This document shows positions 35,845 through 50,200 of a DNA stretch of 64,000 nucleotides, one piece after another (within the stretch, counting starts at the first letter, position 1; each line of letters starts with the position of its first letter). The notes under the pieces are model-generated. The model had not been told where the DNA came from. It worked only from the letters and a program-made list of their open reading frames with translations, and did not search any database. The position numbers and the translations under genes were made by a program. The DNA is taken from NCBI RefSeq assembly GCF_050908995.1, contig NC_135126.1, forward strand, positions 10,912,001-10,976,000, read 5' to 3'. This stretch comes from Andrena cerasifolii. Lineage: Eukaryota; Arthropoda; Insecta; Hymenoptera; Andrenidae.

Positions 35845-38800
35845 TTACCATCGCACGTACGTTACTCGATTCAGTCGTGAAAACTTCTGCCAGTTCTGCC
35901 CGGCGACGTTAGAACCGCGACCGTAGCTGCCTGTTACTGAAGCTACGTAAACTCTACATTATTACAGCGGCATGGTGGTGGGTGTCACAGTTGCACCGAG
36001 AGCCTTACGTCACTTTCATGCTCCTCCCTAACATGCACTTTGAGTATACAAGCAGAAGATGATATTCGAATAATGTTCACCGAAATGTGAGTGACCTACT
36101 TTGTATTATTTCGCACAGAATTCCTCGAGGAGCACCAGTTGTGTTTAGGGATTTGAAAAGCTATTGGAATTAATCAGTACGCTGGGATCTATGTTTACGA
36201 TCCCTGAAGCCATGAATCTCAAGTAGATGACACTGCGTCGACGGAGCCTCCGTGAGGTGGAATGTTCGAGAAAAACTAATTTCGGCTAGGCAAACAGAGG
36301 AATTGGTCTATTTACCGAAATGATCGATGGTTCGGGGTAATCTTGGCCACGGGGTACGGCGCATCCTCATTGCATAACGAAATCTTATCTTTTTCGTCCA
36401 GGCCCGTGCGGTGAACGACACCGGCCTTATACATTTTATTTCGTCCACGAGTCGCGTGATCTCCCCGCGGCCCTTTCATCGATCATTTCACGATCAATCG
36501 CGCGTCAGGAAGATTGTTTCCGAGAGCCACTTATCTGGCTACGTGTCTACCCTCGACGAAACAGGGCCTCTCGCCATCGATCATCGCGTAACCGCGCCAC
36601 TTCCGAATTTCAAGTACGCATACACATCGCAATCGGTTACCATGAATTAGCCGGCCCGCTTACGAGTGCTCCGAGGGCCAATCTAACGTTGATTACGCTC
36701 TAATTAATCACTGTTAGATTGGCCTAATTCTAGCCGAACCTACGATTCGATCCTGTCACGCCAGCGACGCTCTCGGCTGCCGATATCGCTCGAAGAAAAC
36801 ACGGCGACCGCTACAGAGGCGACGGCGGCGAAACATGCCGGGAACAATATTGTAAATTACGAGGAAAGAATTTAACGGCGCAACGCGTCAGCTCGAAGTT
36901 CCGTAACAGCGTTACGCCGCCGGATAACGCGTGGAATGAAATGAAAGCGGACAGGCGCGGAAACGCGATTTCACCCTGAAATAATTTTATGCACGTGCCG
37001 GCGAAAAGTTTTGGCAAGTGGTGGAAATCGAGTATCAAAGTTGGGCGACGCTCGAGCGGTAAGGAAATGAGCTCAACGAGTTGTAAAATCACGAAGCTTT
37101 GAAAGTCCCGTAAAGATGCCGCGTTCCAGGGGAGATCGTATATGCTCCGCTACGCGAATAAAAGCGTATAAACCGAGCCCGTCCCGCGATCATAAATTAT
37201 ATCGACGCTTCGAGATGCTTCCGTTTATCACCATAACATCGTCATTTATGGTATCTTTCGAGGACAATTTCTTGCTTGCGCGTTCCACCCTCTGATTTGT
37301 CGCGCTGGTATAGAATTATAAACAGGAGAGGAGATACAGCGCGGCAAGTTGCAGCCACGTTCGGTGGGATTTTCGAAGAATAATTCATAGGCATTAAATG
37401 AGAAATGTCAGAGGGCTGGATCGATGGATCGGCGGGCTGAACGCGATCATTCGGGATAGGCACAGTGGACGGAATCCCGAAGGATTGTCGCTCGCGCTAT
37501 CTCGCAATTTCAGATTCGACAAACTCGTTCGACCCGTGGGACGTATCCTTGGATGTAATGAGGGATGAGTATCGTACACAGTCTCGCCCCGGTAGATGGA
37601 TGCCATATTCATGCGTTCGAGTCGCTTACCACCACCAACGGGGGAATCACCTGTAGGTACGAAATGGCAGTCGGATCAGCGTGGAAGCTTAGGTGGGTAG
37701 AAACTCGTAATGAAATTCCAGACATTATTAATATTGCCGAGATGGGATAGGAATAGCAGTCAGCCGTCATGCGCTCAGCCCTGTGAGGGGGATCAAGTCG
37801 CTGTCAAGCTACGTGTACCAGGCATCACGTGCAAATTCATCCCAGCTATCCAAAATTTCTCGGCGCGCACGGTGCGCGTGGCCTGTCTTCGTGGTATACA
37901 CATGTTAACCGTGTCAGGAAATCGTATTCGCTAAATGCAAGCTTCCGATGCAGATACGCCGCCGGAAATATTCGATTTAGGTATTACGCATCCTGCTGCT
38001 CGATAGCGGCGCCCTTAATACCGGGAGAGCGCGTTCTTGCACGGCTTTGTCGCGCGGCTTCCCGTTCAAAAATCCCGATGCGATGTTTCCATTCTTCTCC
38101 TGTAATTCCGGAATAATACTGCCGGAGGAACAACGGCAGCACTCCGGTGCCGTGTATCTTGTTATTCGATAAATTACTCCATCAATTACTGCCCGGCTCG
38201 CGTGAGGAGAACAGGATGACCTGAAAGCGGGTTAAGCGAAGGAAAGGAAGACGTAGGTGTGTTCGATAGAGTTTGAGGCACGAAAACGGATCACGCCAGG
38301 AGAATGGGCTCGGTCGGTCTTAACTCTGCCCTGAAACGAAAGCGGCAACTTTTTCCCTAACCCAAATATGTCGCTCGAGCCTCAGGGTGGGCCGTGGATG
38401 CGGTCGCTGGATGTCTACGTTGGATTACGTCTATCCGACTTTAATAATCTCATCGGCGTGGGTTGAACGACGTGGAATTACACGTGAAGCGGCGAGTGCT
38501 TATAAAAATAGAAGGCGAAGTTATTCGTTGCGGCACGAATGTCTTAAAGCCGCAGCTCGCCCTTCTGAATATTCCAGGGAACAGCGAGCCGAGAATCTGA
38601 ACGCGGCGTGGCGCGGCCGCGCCACTGTGCGCCGGTGAAAAGAATATTGCGCCAAGAATATGAGCGTTCCGAAGCGCTCCACTTTAATCCCCATAGGTAT
38701 TCAGAGTCTTGCTGCTCCGACGAAAGAGCTTCGATAACGAAAAGTAGGAGCGAACACTGAATACGCGTGAGCACTAATTTGCGAGGAAAGCGTTATTATA

Positions 38801-40859
38801 CGCGGAGGAGCTGGCTCGCCATTAATCATCCCGGACGATCGTAGCCCGACATTAATTATCCGAGGCCATTTTCCTGGGTCGTGTGGCGGCGGCAGCACGA
38901 TTTCCCGGGTTCTGTCGAGCCTCAAAGCGTGCCTACCTCAGGGCTTCTCCGGGACAGCATTTGCGTGAAATTGATATGTTATCGCGTTATTAAACGGGCA
39001 TGATCCTCGCGGCTTAGTGTAAACCGTTCCTGCACGTAAAACGGGCTGGTCGGAGGCCTGAGAACGAGCCCGTGCCCGAGCCGTAGCAGAGTTGAGCTAC
39101 TCTCTGCCTCACCGCCCTCCATTCGCCACCATTCTATCGTACTTCGTGCCTGCAGACTTCACGGAAAGAGGGATTCCCTCGAATTTCAGACCGATTATAC
39201 CCGTCAGAGCTACGGTTGCCAGAAACAGGGCGGACGTCATTCCATTTATTATCCGCGATCGCGAATATGACTACCCCTCTCTGCCCCTTCCTCCCCTGCC
39301 AGATTTTCTTCCCCCATCTCCCTCGCCCCTCTGTGTAACCTCCACTCCCGCGAGTCCTGGCCACCGTACATACCCGTTGGCGACCGCGAAATCAAATACT
39401 TTCGTGATTGGAATTTCATTGAGCGCGTCGCGCCGTCCCCGTGCTCGTCTCAATTCAACCTCGATTCAATAACGATCCGTCAAACGCACTGTCTAGTCGC
39501 CGTTCGAGCCAGTATTTCGACCGGATCGTCCTGCAAGCTTCATCTTCGCTGTTAAGACCACCGAACGCGTGAGCCAGGGATGGTCGAAGGTCGCGATGCA
39601 GCACACGACCCTTGTCCCACGCAATCTTGATCAGGTCTCGCGAACTTGGTCACCCACTTCTGCTCAAAACTTGTCAACCAGTTGGCGAACTATAGCCATC
39701 GAACGCGACTTTGAATTCCCCCTATGTTCCTGGCCCCGCGTCGAGGACCGAGATTGGTCAGTGGAAATCCGTGCCAGTCGAGCCGCGAACTGCGATCCAG
39801 GTCGAAAATCGAAAAACTTTCCGGGGGCTGGCGAGCTTCGGAGTCAGATTGCACCGTAAAAAACTTATCCTCGAACTATGAGCGTAAACCCTATGCACAC
39901 GATTTCCGAAGATATTGAATTCCGCGGATTCTTTGATGCTGCCTCGGTTGCAGCGCTGAGGAACTATCATCGAGGATCGAAGATCGTTAAATAAAACGTA
40001 AACTGTTCGTAATGCTTCTTTTTTTTTTTTTATTCAACGATATGGACCGACGAACGGGCAAGCCTGTACAGTTCAGCGCTACTATATTCGCTCGCATTCG
40101 GACGTAAGTTAGTTTTTGTTAGCGGCTTCGCGCGATGACTAATGGCTCGCGGGGGGATCGTTGCAGGTTGCCCAGCCCCGGGTGTTGTGTGTACGGTGTA
40201 CACGATTTTTCATAGTTTCCACGCACATGGCCGCGCTGCTTTATAACGACGCCGATAACTCGAAATCGATTTGGCCGAGCGCTCGATGCCTTTGATGGAA
40301 GAACGAATTGAAATCGATGGCTGACCGATAGGGAGCCATAAATACGGAAAATAGAGCTAGACAGGTAGCGGGCGAAACTGGGTCGAAGCGATAGATAAAT
40401 TCACGCCAACTTCCAGCCGCCGACGTTGTTCCGAGGCCCCGCGAAAATCGTAACAGATAAATACCGTCGTAATCTTTCGCACGATTCCCGCAGCTCTCCG
40501 TCCTCTCGTCTTCCAAAGTTCTACCAGCGGCACATTATATAGCCACCCCCGACTTGCCTGACTCTAGCACGTTTTTCCAATATCGTAGCAGTCAGCGGAA
40601 CCTCGAGAATAATCGTTACGATTCCCGCGGAGCGAGACTCCGGTTTTCGTCCGACCGACGGACCAGCCAATCCTATTTCGCATTCGTGCTGCCTGGGAAC
40701 TAGTGGGAGCCCATCGAGGACGGGGGTTACGGTCCCATTCGTCTACGATGGATTCCCGCAACGAAGGAAACGTAGTGTCCACATTCGAAACAGTTGCGCT
40801 GTGGTCCTCCTATGTACGAAGTTACTTTAGAACGCGTCCAATCATTTCATTGGGCTTAC
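35845..40859. other. Unique CpG-rich sequence, no gene recognised
   Basis: Five kilobases of background without a convincing exon; the longest frame is 39092-39472 (+, 126 codons), with an opposite-strand frame of similar extent. A strong 49-nt hairpin lies at 36676-36724. A pyrimidine-rich block at 39268-39335 and a T run at 40019-40031 are the only other low-complexity stretches. Confidence 0.55.
36676..36724. repeat. Hairpin GGCCAATCTAAC ... GTTAGATTGGCC
   Basis: Twelve bases pair perfectly with their inverted copy. After a two-base mismatch the pairing resumes with TGATTA/TAATCA around a short AT-rich loop holding TAATTAATCA. It is not flanked by direct repeats and is not part of a recognised transposon. 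It is shorter than a usual microRNA precursor. Confidence 0.8.
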
Positions 40860-41294
40860 AAGGGAAGATCCCCAACCCAGAAATTTAAAAAATTGTGAAA
40901 CATTGGGGACAGGTGAAGAATATGTAGATATTTATTACGCAAATTTTTTTTTGCTGCCCAAATTCACTCCAAGGGGTTGAAATTGACTTGTGAAAATCCG
41001 GCTATTTTCTGATTTTATAATATAACTGAAGAACTACAAGAATTGGAAGTTACCAAATGATAGCCCTAATTAAAAGAAGTAACTTTTGTCTGAAGACTTA
41101 TTTTCCATCTCTTACAGTTCGCGAATTATAACACAAAATCTGAAAATACCTGGATTTTCAATGATCAATTTCATGCCTTTGGAGTCAATTCGGGCAGCAA
41201 AAAAAAATGCGTAATACATACCTATATATATTCTACATATCCCCAAAGTTTCATAATTTTTTTAATTTCCGGGAATCGTCGGGGATCTATCCTT
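40860..41294. mobile_element. Short inverted-repeat element (MITE), about 435 bp
   Basis: The left arm contains AGATCCCCAACC followed by AAAAAATTGTGAAACATTGG; the right arm, reversed, reads AGATCCCCGACG followed by AAAAAATTATGAAACTTTGG. Further inside both arms share TTTTTTTTGCTGCCC and a related tract ending near GAAATTGA. The outermost bases (AAGGGAAGATCCCC versus AAGGATAGATCCCC) are also mirrored, but no clean target duplication is visible, so the termini are approximate. No protein is encoded and the superfamily is unknown. Confidence 0.6.
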
Positions 41295-44200
41295 ATTAGT
41301 CGAATTGACCCCCACTGTAATAACTTGTTGACCGATATCGTTCGAGTAATTACGAACGATCGCTTACACTGGTTCAGATATTATCCTGGTGCAGTAATAA
41401 AGCCATTCATGCGCGTATTTGGGAGGAACGAACGGTACGCGATCGTGCGAGTAGTAATACAGACAAACGTGCGCGCACACAATCGAAGAAACCACAGCCA
41501 GATGAAGATAGCGCACGTAAAAATGGTATTTAGAGGTGGATGATTGATGCCGCGGGAACTCGGGCCACCTCGTTACGACCCTGCTTCCTGGCTGACGACT
41601 TTTTATTCCTCTCTCTGCTCGCGTTACTATATGCCTCCTCGTGGGCATCCCACAACGCTCGTTCTTCTCCTCGCCCGTCTGGCAGTCGACGTTGAAGCGA
41701 AATCTTAATGACACCTGTCTCGAGTGCCTGCGGCTGGGCGTTTCGCTTTATGTACCGAAAATCACACACGGGCTGCGCGGGGAGACGAAATCGCGGTGTT
41801 CGTGTCGGCCGCGCCTCTCGTTAATTCGTTAATTTTCGCTCAATTAAAAGACGGCGAGGAAAAGTTGCATTTCGCCACGTAACGCGTGAACACGTGTCAC
41901 CGAGGCGTCGGCGAGCGTCGATACGATTAATTAAAAGGAACTACATCGGGCAGGGGATAGGGCGCGAGATAAAATCGATGAGTGCGCGAGAAGTCAAAGG
42001 TAGCGTTAACGCGGCGGAGAAAAACAGAGCCGTGGGCGAGGCTATCTGGGCCAACGGCCTCAACCCTTGGGAAAGGAACACGTGACTGGCGCGGTAATTC
42101 GAGAACGATCCAGGTCCAGGATCACCGGCGCGGCGTCCTCCTCCTCGCCCGGTCCGAATCTATCTCGCGAGCCGATCAAACCGCATTCACCGGGGGCGAC
42201 AATGCGTCGATCCGGCCGGCCAACCCCCTCCGCATCGTCAGCGAAGAGGAACGGAAGAAAGGCGCGAGCGAAAAGAGGGCAAACAGGTCCCTATCTCTGC
42301 CGCTTTCCCTCCGCCTGCAACGCTCCCGTATAAATAAATATTGCCCAATGATTGATCGTTCGTCGTTGCGCTAGCGGGCAGGACATTACATCAACGGTCC
42401 TGACACGGTGCTACGTTTCGAGGAGGGTCCGTATTTTTTATTTACCTCCTGCGCCAGGTAATTTGTCATCGTGGCACAATGCTCGCCTTACGGGCGGCGG
42501 CCAGATAGCCGGCGAGTTAAAATTCGTATACGAATATAATTGTAGGAGAAGCCACGGATAAGGACGACCCCGATGGGGGGGCGGGATAATATTACGCTGA
42601 AAGGAGTCGGCGCGGATCGGCAGCGAGGCAAATGACTCGGAAGAGTAATAGCCTCGCACCCCGAGGTATTCCAATTTTTATTATAGCCAGGCTAGATCCC
42701 GCGGTATTGTCGTAACGCGGAGATAATTTTTCCGATTTACCGAGAGTAGACAGAGATGCATGACGGAATAAATCGTCCGCCGCGCGGCCACCGACTGCTA
42801 TCGAGGAGAATGAATTTCTAACGCGTGTACGGAATGCAGCTCCCGCGCTACGGTCAATTCACTTTGGATTTTAATATCGAGGCGTATCAGGCACGTCGAG
42901 GAAATTCCTTGAACGCGCGATCTTCTTTCACCTGGGCTCTCCTCCCTCTGCTATCCGGGATCGGTCCTCGAGTAAACCGTGTACAGCGGAGAGGTTCGGA
43001 TAGAAGACAGCGCGCATGAACGTGACGCGTAATAGACAGTTTTTCCTGACTGATCTAGCTACTGCAGTGTGCACTTAGAATGTGCTTTAACGAGTTTAAT
43101 TCATGTCTGCGCGGGGACAACTTGTTACGGCCTGCTAAAGACCCACGAAAAGTCACACCTGTGCACGCGACCGAACAAATTAATACGTCAACGATATACA
43201 CGCTCCAACAACCCCCTCGTCCAATGAGCCTCGCATTAAGACTCACCCGTATTTCATGCGACACGCCCTCCATAACGTTGCAAAATTTATCAACGTACAC
43301 AGTGTACACGGTGCCTCTAGAATTACATACACCATCTACCCGAATCTACTACATCCACGCGATAAGCTTCCCCTGGGCTGTTCGTATCCCACTTTCCATA
43401 AGTGTAACTAACAAACAACCAGGATGGCTCATTCGCGAGAATCGCGCGCAAGATCACGGAGAAGGCGCGCGGTGCTGAAACTTCTCGCTGCAAGGGAAAT
43501 TAGAGGGCGAAACGAGCCCTGGTTCCTCGAAAACTCTTCGCCTCCCTCTCATCTATTATTCCCGGCAACGGTGAGTTCCCGTCACGAAGTCGACGAGCCA
43601 AGAAGTCGTGGCTGCGAATGAAAAATTTCTTCCTCCTTCTGTGTACTTTGGCCCCATGCAGGATGCAAAAGGTGCCCCCGAGTATCGGGTGCACCACTCC
43701 GGTAGAAGCGCGGTCTTAACGGGGGCGATTTCGCGCAGCTAGTGGGAGAACGCTTTCCCCGTGCACGTTTCTTCGCGCGAGTTTCGTGTAACGCGAAGGA
43801 ACGTAGCCAACCTGACGTAACGGATGAAAGAATGCCGGGGAATGCATCGGACACGCGATGCAGACGGGTCGCCGACCCCCTGGTTTCAGCTACGCGAAAC
43901 TTTCAGAGGAACTTGGACGGGGATAAGCAAACGTATGCGGAGGAATGTTTCATTTTAATAGCTATAGATCCGTTTAAATTACACGTTAGAGCGCGGCCGG
44001 GCGCGGAGAACCGCGAGCCCCCTGCCATGTCGAGATGCACGGAACTATTTACCTGCAACAATATTAATATCAGATTTCCAGGGAATAATCCACTGTGCCG
44101 GTTGCAGCGCACTTCGAATCGCACTTTCCTTATTACCTAAATCGCAACACAATACGAGCAAGGCGCGGCAGGGGGAGCGGGGGCATTTATCATTTAACTG

Positions 44201-47200
44201 CAGTCGCACGGATGAGCTACCACCAGTTTAACGAGATTTGTTAGCAGATGCAATTACGCGCGTTCGGTTATTATTCTCTGCATGCAGCGCTGATTCGCGT
44301 GAAACAGCGGGCTTAACAAAAAGCTGGACCACGATAATGCGCGGCCGGAAGGAGGAACAGTCGTCTCAGAAACTTCTGGCCGCTTACGGCTTAAAGTAAC
44401 TCGTAAATCTCATTTTTCCCCGCCCGGTAGCGTCCAGGAGCCGTTGCCCCCCGTCCTTTCGCCGTGCCTTCGTGCACCGTAGTCGCCGGGCAACTGGGAC
44501 AAACTTTTTACAACGGCTTCTTAATGTAATGCATTTATTGCGCCATAAAGCTCCCGGGCCCTGAGCGCAGCGGAGAGTGACAACGAGACCCGTTTAACGC
44601 ACAAATTTGATCAGAAAATCTCTTGGAAATTGCACGGTGGGAAAAATTTAATCGAGTCTCCTCCGTTCTTCCCCCGCTTCCTTGCCGCCAGTTAAATCCC
44701 GCCGTACGTGGAGGGCCGCGACGCGACCCAAACTCGCTGTCGTTAGACGCGATTAGAGGGATGAGATGAGTTCATAAAATAATAGCAGAGATAGTAGTTG
44801 AATGGGTACTTGTAAACTGCACTCCGGCTGGATATAACGGAGCCGGAATTTCGTGCCAGCAGCCGTTTCCACGGGAATTTCATTCGATAACACTGCGTTA
44901 CGATTCGTTCCTTTTAAGAGAGGCATAAACCCCGATTTAAAAGGAGGATTCGGTATCTCGCGGAATTGAAAAACGTGTCGCGGAACGGCTCCGGCCCCTC
45001 CTACCGCCGCGACCGAGCCCGATAAAAGTTCGATATTCGATTAGCGGGACCGTTTAAAGGGCGATATTTCTTTGCATTGCAAATTGGAATATGCTCCTGG
45101 TAAGTTTTTAAATGGAATTCGGCGCTGCTCGATTCCTTCCGGCGAGCACGGATGATCAACGGCGGAGCCGGGGAAAAAGTTCGCCCCGTCGCTTTCCTCC
45201 GATTCATTTTGCATTCATAGCGTTTAGGCAGATTTAAGAATTCAAAGTTAACGATCAATTTCGCCCTCGTCAGGTCCCCGGTGCTCAATTTCAATCGGCG
45301 ATGCGCGCGCCGAGGAATCGTGCCGGGCGCGCAGCTGAGGGCTGACCGATTCGGACAATAATCTTAATTAAGATCGCTGGAAGTGGAGACGGAAGGGCCG
45401 AGCGATTAAACGAGTGACACTTGTTGTGAATTTCCGGCGCAAAGAGACGGGGCCGGGCTGCGACACGGAAGAGAAACGAAAGCGTCAGAGGGAAGTAGAT
45501 AAAGCGGACAAAAGAAGATGAGAGGTGGACGGAGGGGCGGGGAAGTTGCATAATCGACCGAACGGCGGCACGACGTCGTAAGTTCGCGAGCGAATAAAAC
45601 TTGACTAAGTGAATTTAGTGAATAGAGAGGCCAAATGAAAGAAAGTGGAACCAGTAAATCCATTGAAAAGTTTCTCACTCGCAAACGCCGGGACTCCTGC
45701 GATATTGTCCGGGTCGTTGGTGGATGACCCTCGGGCAGTACGGCAGGATCTAAAGGCCACCGAGGCCTTCAGTTTTTTACGAAGAAGCTTTAAGGCACGT
45801 TGCGCATCCTTGCATGGCAGGAGTCCGCGGAGCGTCGATCGATGAACTTCGCAGGAATGCAAAGTACATCCGCGCATTGTTAAGTGGTTATTCGATAAAT
45901 ACTTCGGCCAGCGAACACGACTGGGTAACCTTGGCTTCGTACAAATAGACTTCTGTCCGTCCGCTTTCTGCCACCCTCCCGAGTATCGGCTGCGAAGTTA
46001 CGCGACATTTTCCTTTCCAACCTAAACTCGGGAAGTGTACGAGTGAAAGGGGATTATGGAGCTCCGGCGACTCGAACGTATCGGTGAAAGAAGAGCAATC
46101 GATTCGATACGGAAGAGTAGGTCGAGCATCTTAAAGTTGGACGGCGGCAGTGTCGCGCGGAGCGATCGTCGAGTTGGGTCACTTAACTCGTTACGAGATC
46201 AATTCAGTACGTGTCGACGTGTTTGAGGTCGACGAGACAGAGAGAGGATTGCTTCATAGATACACGATTCGGAACGCTTCCTCGATAGGCGAAGTACATA
46301 TCACGGGCACCGATAATTTCATGGCTCGTGGGCAGCGGGCACGTGCTCTCATCAGCTTCTCAAAGTTGGCAGACCACCCGAATTGTCCGGGACCGATTAA
46401 ATCGTTCATTCCCGTCGCACTGTGCATACTGCCGCTCGGATGTCCCGTGCAAATGGTATACTTCATTTGTCGCACGTAGATGTAGCGCCCCGAATCTGTA
46501 GTGGAGCTAGTAAAATAAGCCAGCCACGCGAGCAGCCAAATATTACGTCGATCACTCTCGTCTGTTCAGCGCGACACGCGCAAGTCTTTAACTTTGAAAC
46601 GTGCGAAATTCATATTGCTCGCAAGCTACTGGCGCGCACTCGGACACGTTTTTTTTAATAAGAAATCACGAGGAATCCGTGCAGCGGTCCAGTGGTTCAG
46701 AAATTCGTATTGGATATAAAAGTCCACGCGCGATAGGATATATGGAAAAAAGAAGGTAGCGAGCGGGGCAATAATAAAGAGGAGTTCTTATTGCACGGAG
46801 CCGCGACTTGGAGAGTTTTTGAACGTAGCCCGCGAAAGAGTGCCGGAGGAGGAGTGAGTATATTTAGTGGCAGTGGACTCCACCCGCTGTCCGCCCAATA
46901 TTAACTCGCGCCATAATGCGCTAAATTCCTACCACCATTCCGGGCATCCTTCCTTCCCCCGGAGCAAGAGCTTTAAATCTCTCTCAGCACCGAAGTAACC
47001 GGCAACCTGTGCTGCGGCTCGTATATCCTTAAGTCCGTTTCGAACAATCGCACGCTCTTTCTTTTCGCTCCCCTCTCGCGTGTATGCCCGGAGCGAGCGA
47101 ATTTCGGCCAAGCACCGAAGGAAAACGGACGCCTTAAAATTGGGCGTTTCCTCTCAGCAGACTTGGATCTCTCAAAGGCGCGTCACGTAATTGGGTTATC

Positions 47201-50200
47201 CATAGATGGAGAATGATAGGAAGTTGTCTCAGGGGGTTACTGACGGAGATACTTGGTACCGGTGTTACAGAGTGGAACGAGCAAGACGATTCCAGATGAT
47301 AGGGAGGGGGCTGTGGAAATTCCATGGATACCCCGCAGTGACGGCCGTTTAAAAATCCAGGAATAAACTCTATCGTTAAAGTCGAAGGGACGTGGAGTCG
47401 TGAACGAAGAAGATTTATCAGCGGCCGTCGTCGATTTCCTCGCGGGAGGAAGCATCGCCATTCGGGGGCTCGCGCGACCACCATCAATTTCGCGGACACC
47501 CGGTACGTAAAGGACGTAAGTAGGTTCGCCGCATTACATTTATCTCGGTGTAACCGCCCGTGCAGACCGAGGCTGCACACCAGGATGCATTGATTATTCG
47601 CCACGTAAAGCCCGGCATTACCAAAGTCTCTGCCATCCTTTATCCGCGAGTCGCGCACCTGAATGCCTCTCCATGCTCCTCTCCCTCTCTCTCCGTCCGT
47701 TCGCCGTTCCGTTCCGTTCCCTCGGCAGTTCATGCTCATCCTCGTCCTCGCCCTTTGACCCGGCACACAGACCGCCGCGCCGCCTCCGCTCGCAGGGCCC
47801 GAGGATGGCCGCGCGAGTGGCCAAGTTTTTGCGCCCGCCATTATATATATCGGCCTCAATTAGTCATGCGACAAAAGACGCGTTAGTTTCCACTCTCAGA
47901 GCCGGCGAGAGGGCGATCTGCTCGGCTGAGCGCCGACAATGCCACCAGCCCCGAGGCTGTCCGACACGCTGTCATCGGGCGCGGACCGTGTTATCGCGAT
48001 AACGCCCGCTGGATATCGCCGATAATTCGCGGCGAGAACGGGCCACGATATCGCGTCGCTGCCCGGGATCAGCGACGCTTTTTTTTTAACATAGACGTAA
48101 AAAGTCGTTTAATCGTTACCAGAGGTCCCCGCTTCAATTGTATCGAAGACCGATCGGAGTTTCCGCTCGACGAGCACACCCTGCCCGGGGATTCGCGAAC
48201 CTGCGCGCGTGTCTTTAAGCTCTCCGCTGGTGCTTCGTAGAGTCTATCGGCTCGGTGAAAGTGGAAAATCGTGAGGGATTCTTCAGTGAAATTTTCAGAG
48301 CCTTAATACCTTATACAATCTTGGGTTTATTCCATTTTATACACGCCTCGAAGAAAGGGGGAAGAAATCCTACCCGGGAACTTAGCGTATCAAACGTTAC
48401 AAGACGGATCGCGATTTTTATTTTCCATCCGCGCACAAGACCATTTATATACAAATGATCGTAACGGAGTTTCCGCATCCCGATGTACCTCTTAGTCTCC
48501 CCTTCTAGCCTCCCTGATCCCCCAGCCTGTCATGCTGGATCCGTCCCTTCAAACTATATCTCCGCCATTCTTCGAGTCGACTTCGCCCGACCGTAAAAGT
48601 CCGCGTTCACTGGCGCACGTGAATTTGAAATCACGGCGAAGGGAAGACTGCTTCCTTATGCCCTCTGTTACAGTTCCACGGTGAGGAGTTCCCTCCTCCA
48701 TCGACGTCTGTTTCTTTCGTTAACTTAAATCCAACGCGATAGTTCCATCATCTATCTCGCAGCCCTCTTTAGGAGGAGCAACGTCGCGCGAAGTACGGAA
48801 AGGTGTAACATTCTACTTTGACGAGTGTGAAATCATTAACGCGAAAAGGACCCGCTCGAATATTCTCCGCGGATTGCGAATGGGTACGGGGGGGCGACGA
48901 GTTTTGTCGACCAAATCTCGGTCAAAGCGACGAAAATAAAATCGCTGTCGACCCAATTCGATTGTATCAACAACGAGGCAGCGTGTGTAACGTGCAATTA
49001 CCTATGCAAATATGCCACAGCTAGCGCTTTTTACCGATCCTAGATGCTCGCGCACGGCGCGCCGATCAAAACTCACAATCAGCCCCCCCTCCCCCGAGTT
49101 TTCATCGTCAAGGACCGGCGACCATTAAAACGATACCGATCGCACTCTGTTGCTTTCGACGCGTTTTCCATTAAACTCGTCAATGACCCGACCGCGCTGG
49201 AAAGCATCGCGGAAATTCGACGTGTAATTCTGTTACGTTATGTAAATGCCGATTCGCTAAATGCTCACTGGCTATACTTTAACGCGTGCAATGAAATTTC
49301 TGTGAACACGACACGTTTGTGTACGATCCTAGTGGGGGAAGACCAGTGGACAGAAACTCCGGATTATTTGTAAATGCACCGTCCAAAGTAATTAAACGAT
49401 TATTTACTCCGATGACTTGATCTCTCGGTGCATATTACCGTCCACGAGCCCCGAGTCTTTAATTATTCCCGGTAATATAGAAGTTGCATCCAGTAGGATA
49501 TATAAACACTCGAGCGTCATTATTAATTACCGTTATGATAATCCCGGTGTACGTGATTATCTCCGTCAGTACGCATGTCGTAATAAGAGAGGAATAAGAA
49601 GAAAGAAGACGAGGAGGCAGAAATTTATGTACTCGTTAGTCGAGCGTTACCGTAACGAGAGGCTGCTCCATACGTAAGCCGCGCGAATTCGCGTGAATAT
49701 ATATTGCCATATTAACATTGTTGCTCGGTCGAAATCGCCGAATGTAACTTTCCCGTCCAGCGTCGATCGTTAACCTGGCTTTATTACGATCTTTGATTGC
49801 TCGCCGGCTCGCGTGACTTCTTCGCCACCGAATTCGTCGCTGACAATGGACCCGAATCGCCACTTGCGAATCGCGAGACGCGGTATTTGCATCGGGAGCG
49901 AGAATAAGCGGCCGCGGGTTCAAGGTCTCACGCACTTCAAGGTTTTGCGCGTATTTCACCGTGGCGCGGGTATCTCGGAGGCCGCCTCAGCACGGCAGTC
50001 GTTAAACTTCTTTCCGAGGCTTTAGTGCCGCTGTCTATTTTTATTATTCTTTTAACGAGTCGCCTAATAAGGCCCACTCGCTCACTCACCCACTGTAATC
50101 CCACGGCGTAAGCTTCAAGCGGACGCTCGAAAATTTACTCGAGCCTGAAGCCCGTCCACCGCAATTACGCGAATAGAAGAGACCACCGCGGAGCCTTCAG

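Noticed and set aside
47134..47859. 241-codon minus-strand frame
   Set aside because: No recognisable family or motif; an opposite-strand frame of 108 codons overlaps its start. Treated as a chance frame in GC-rich sequence.
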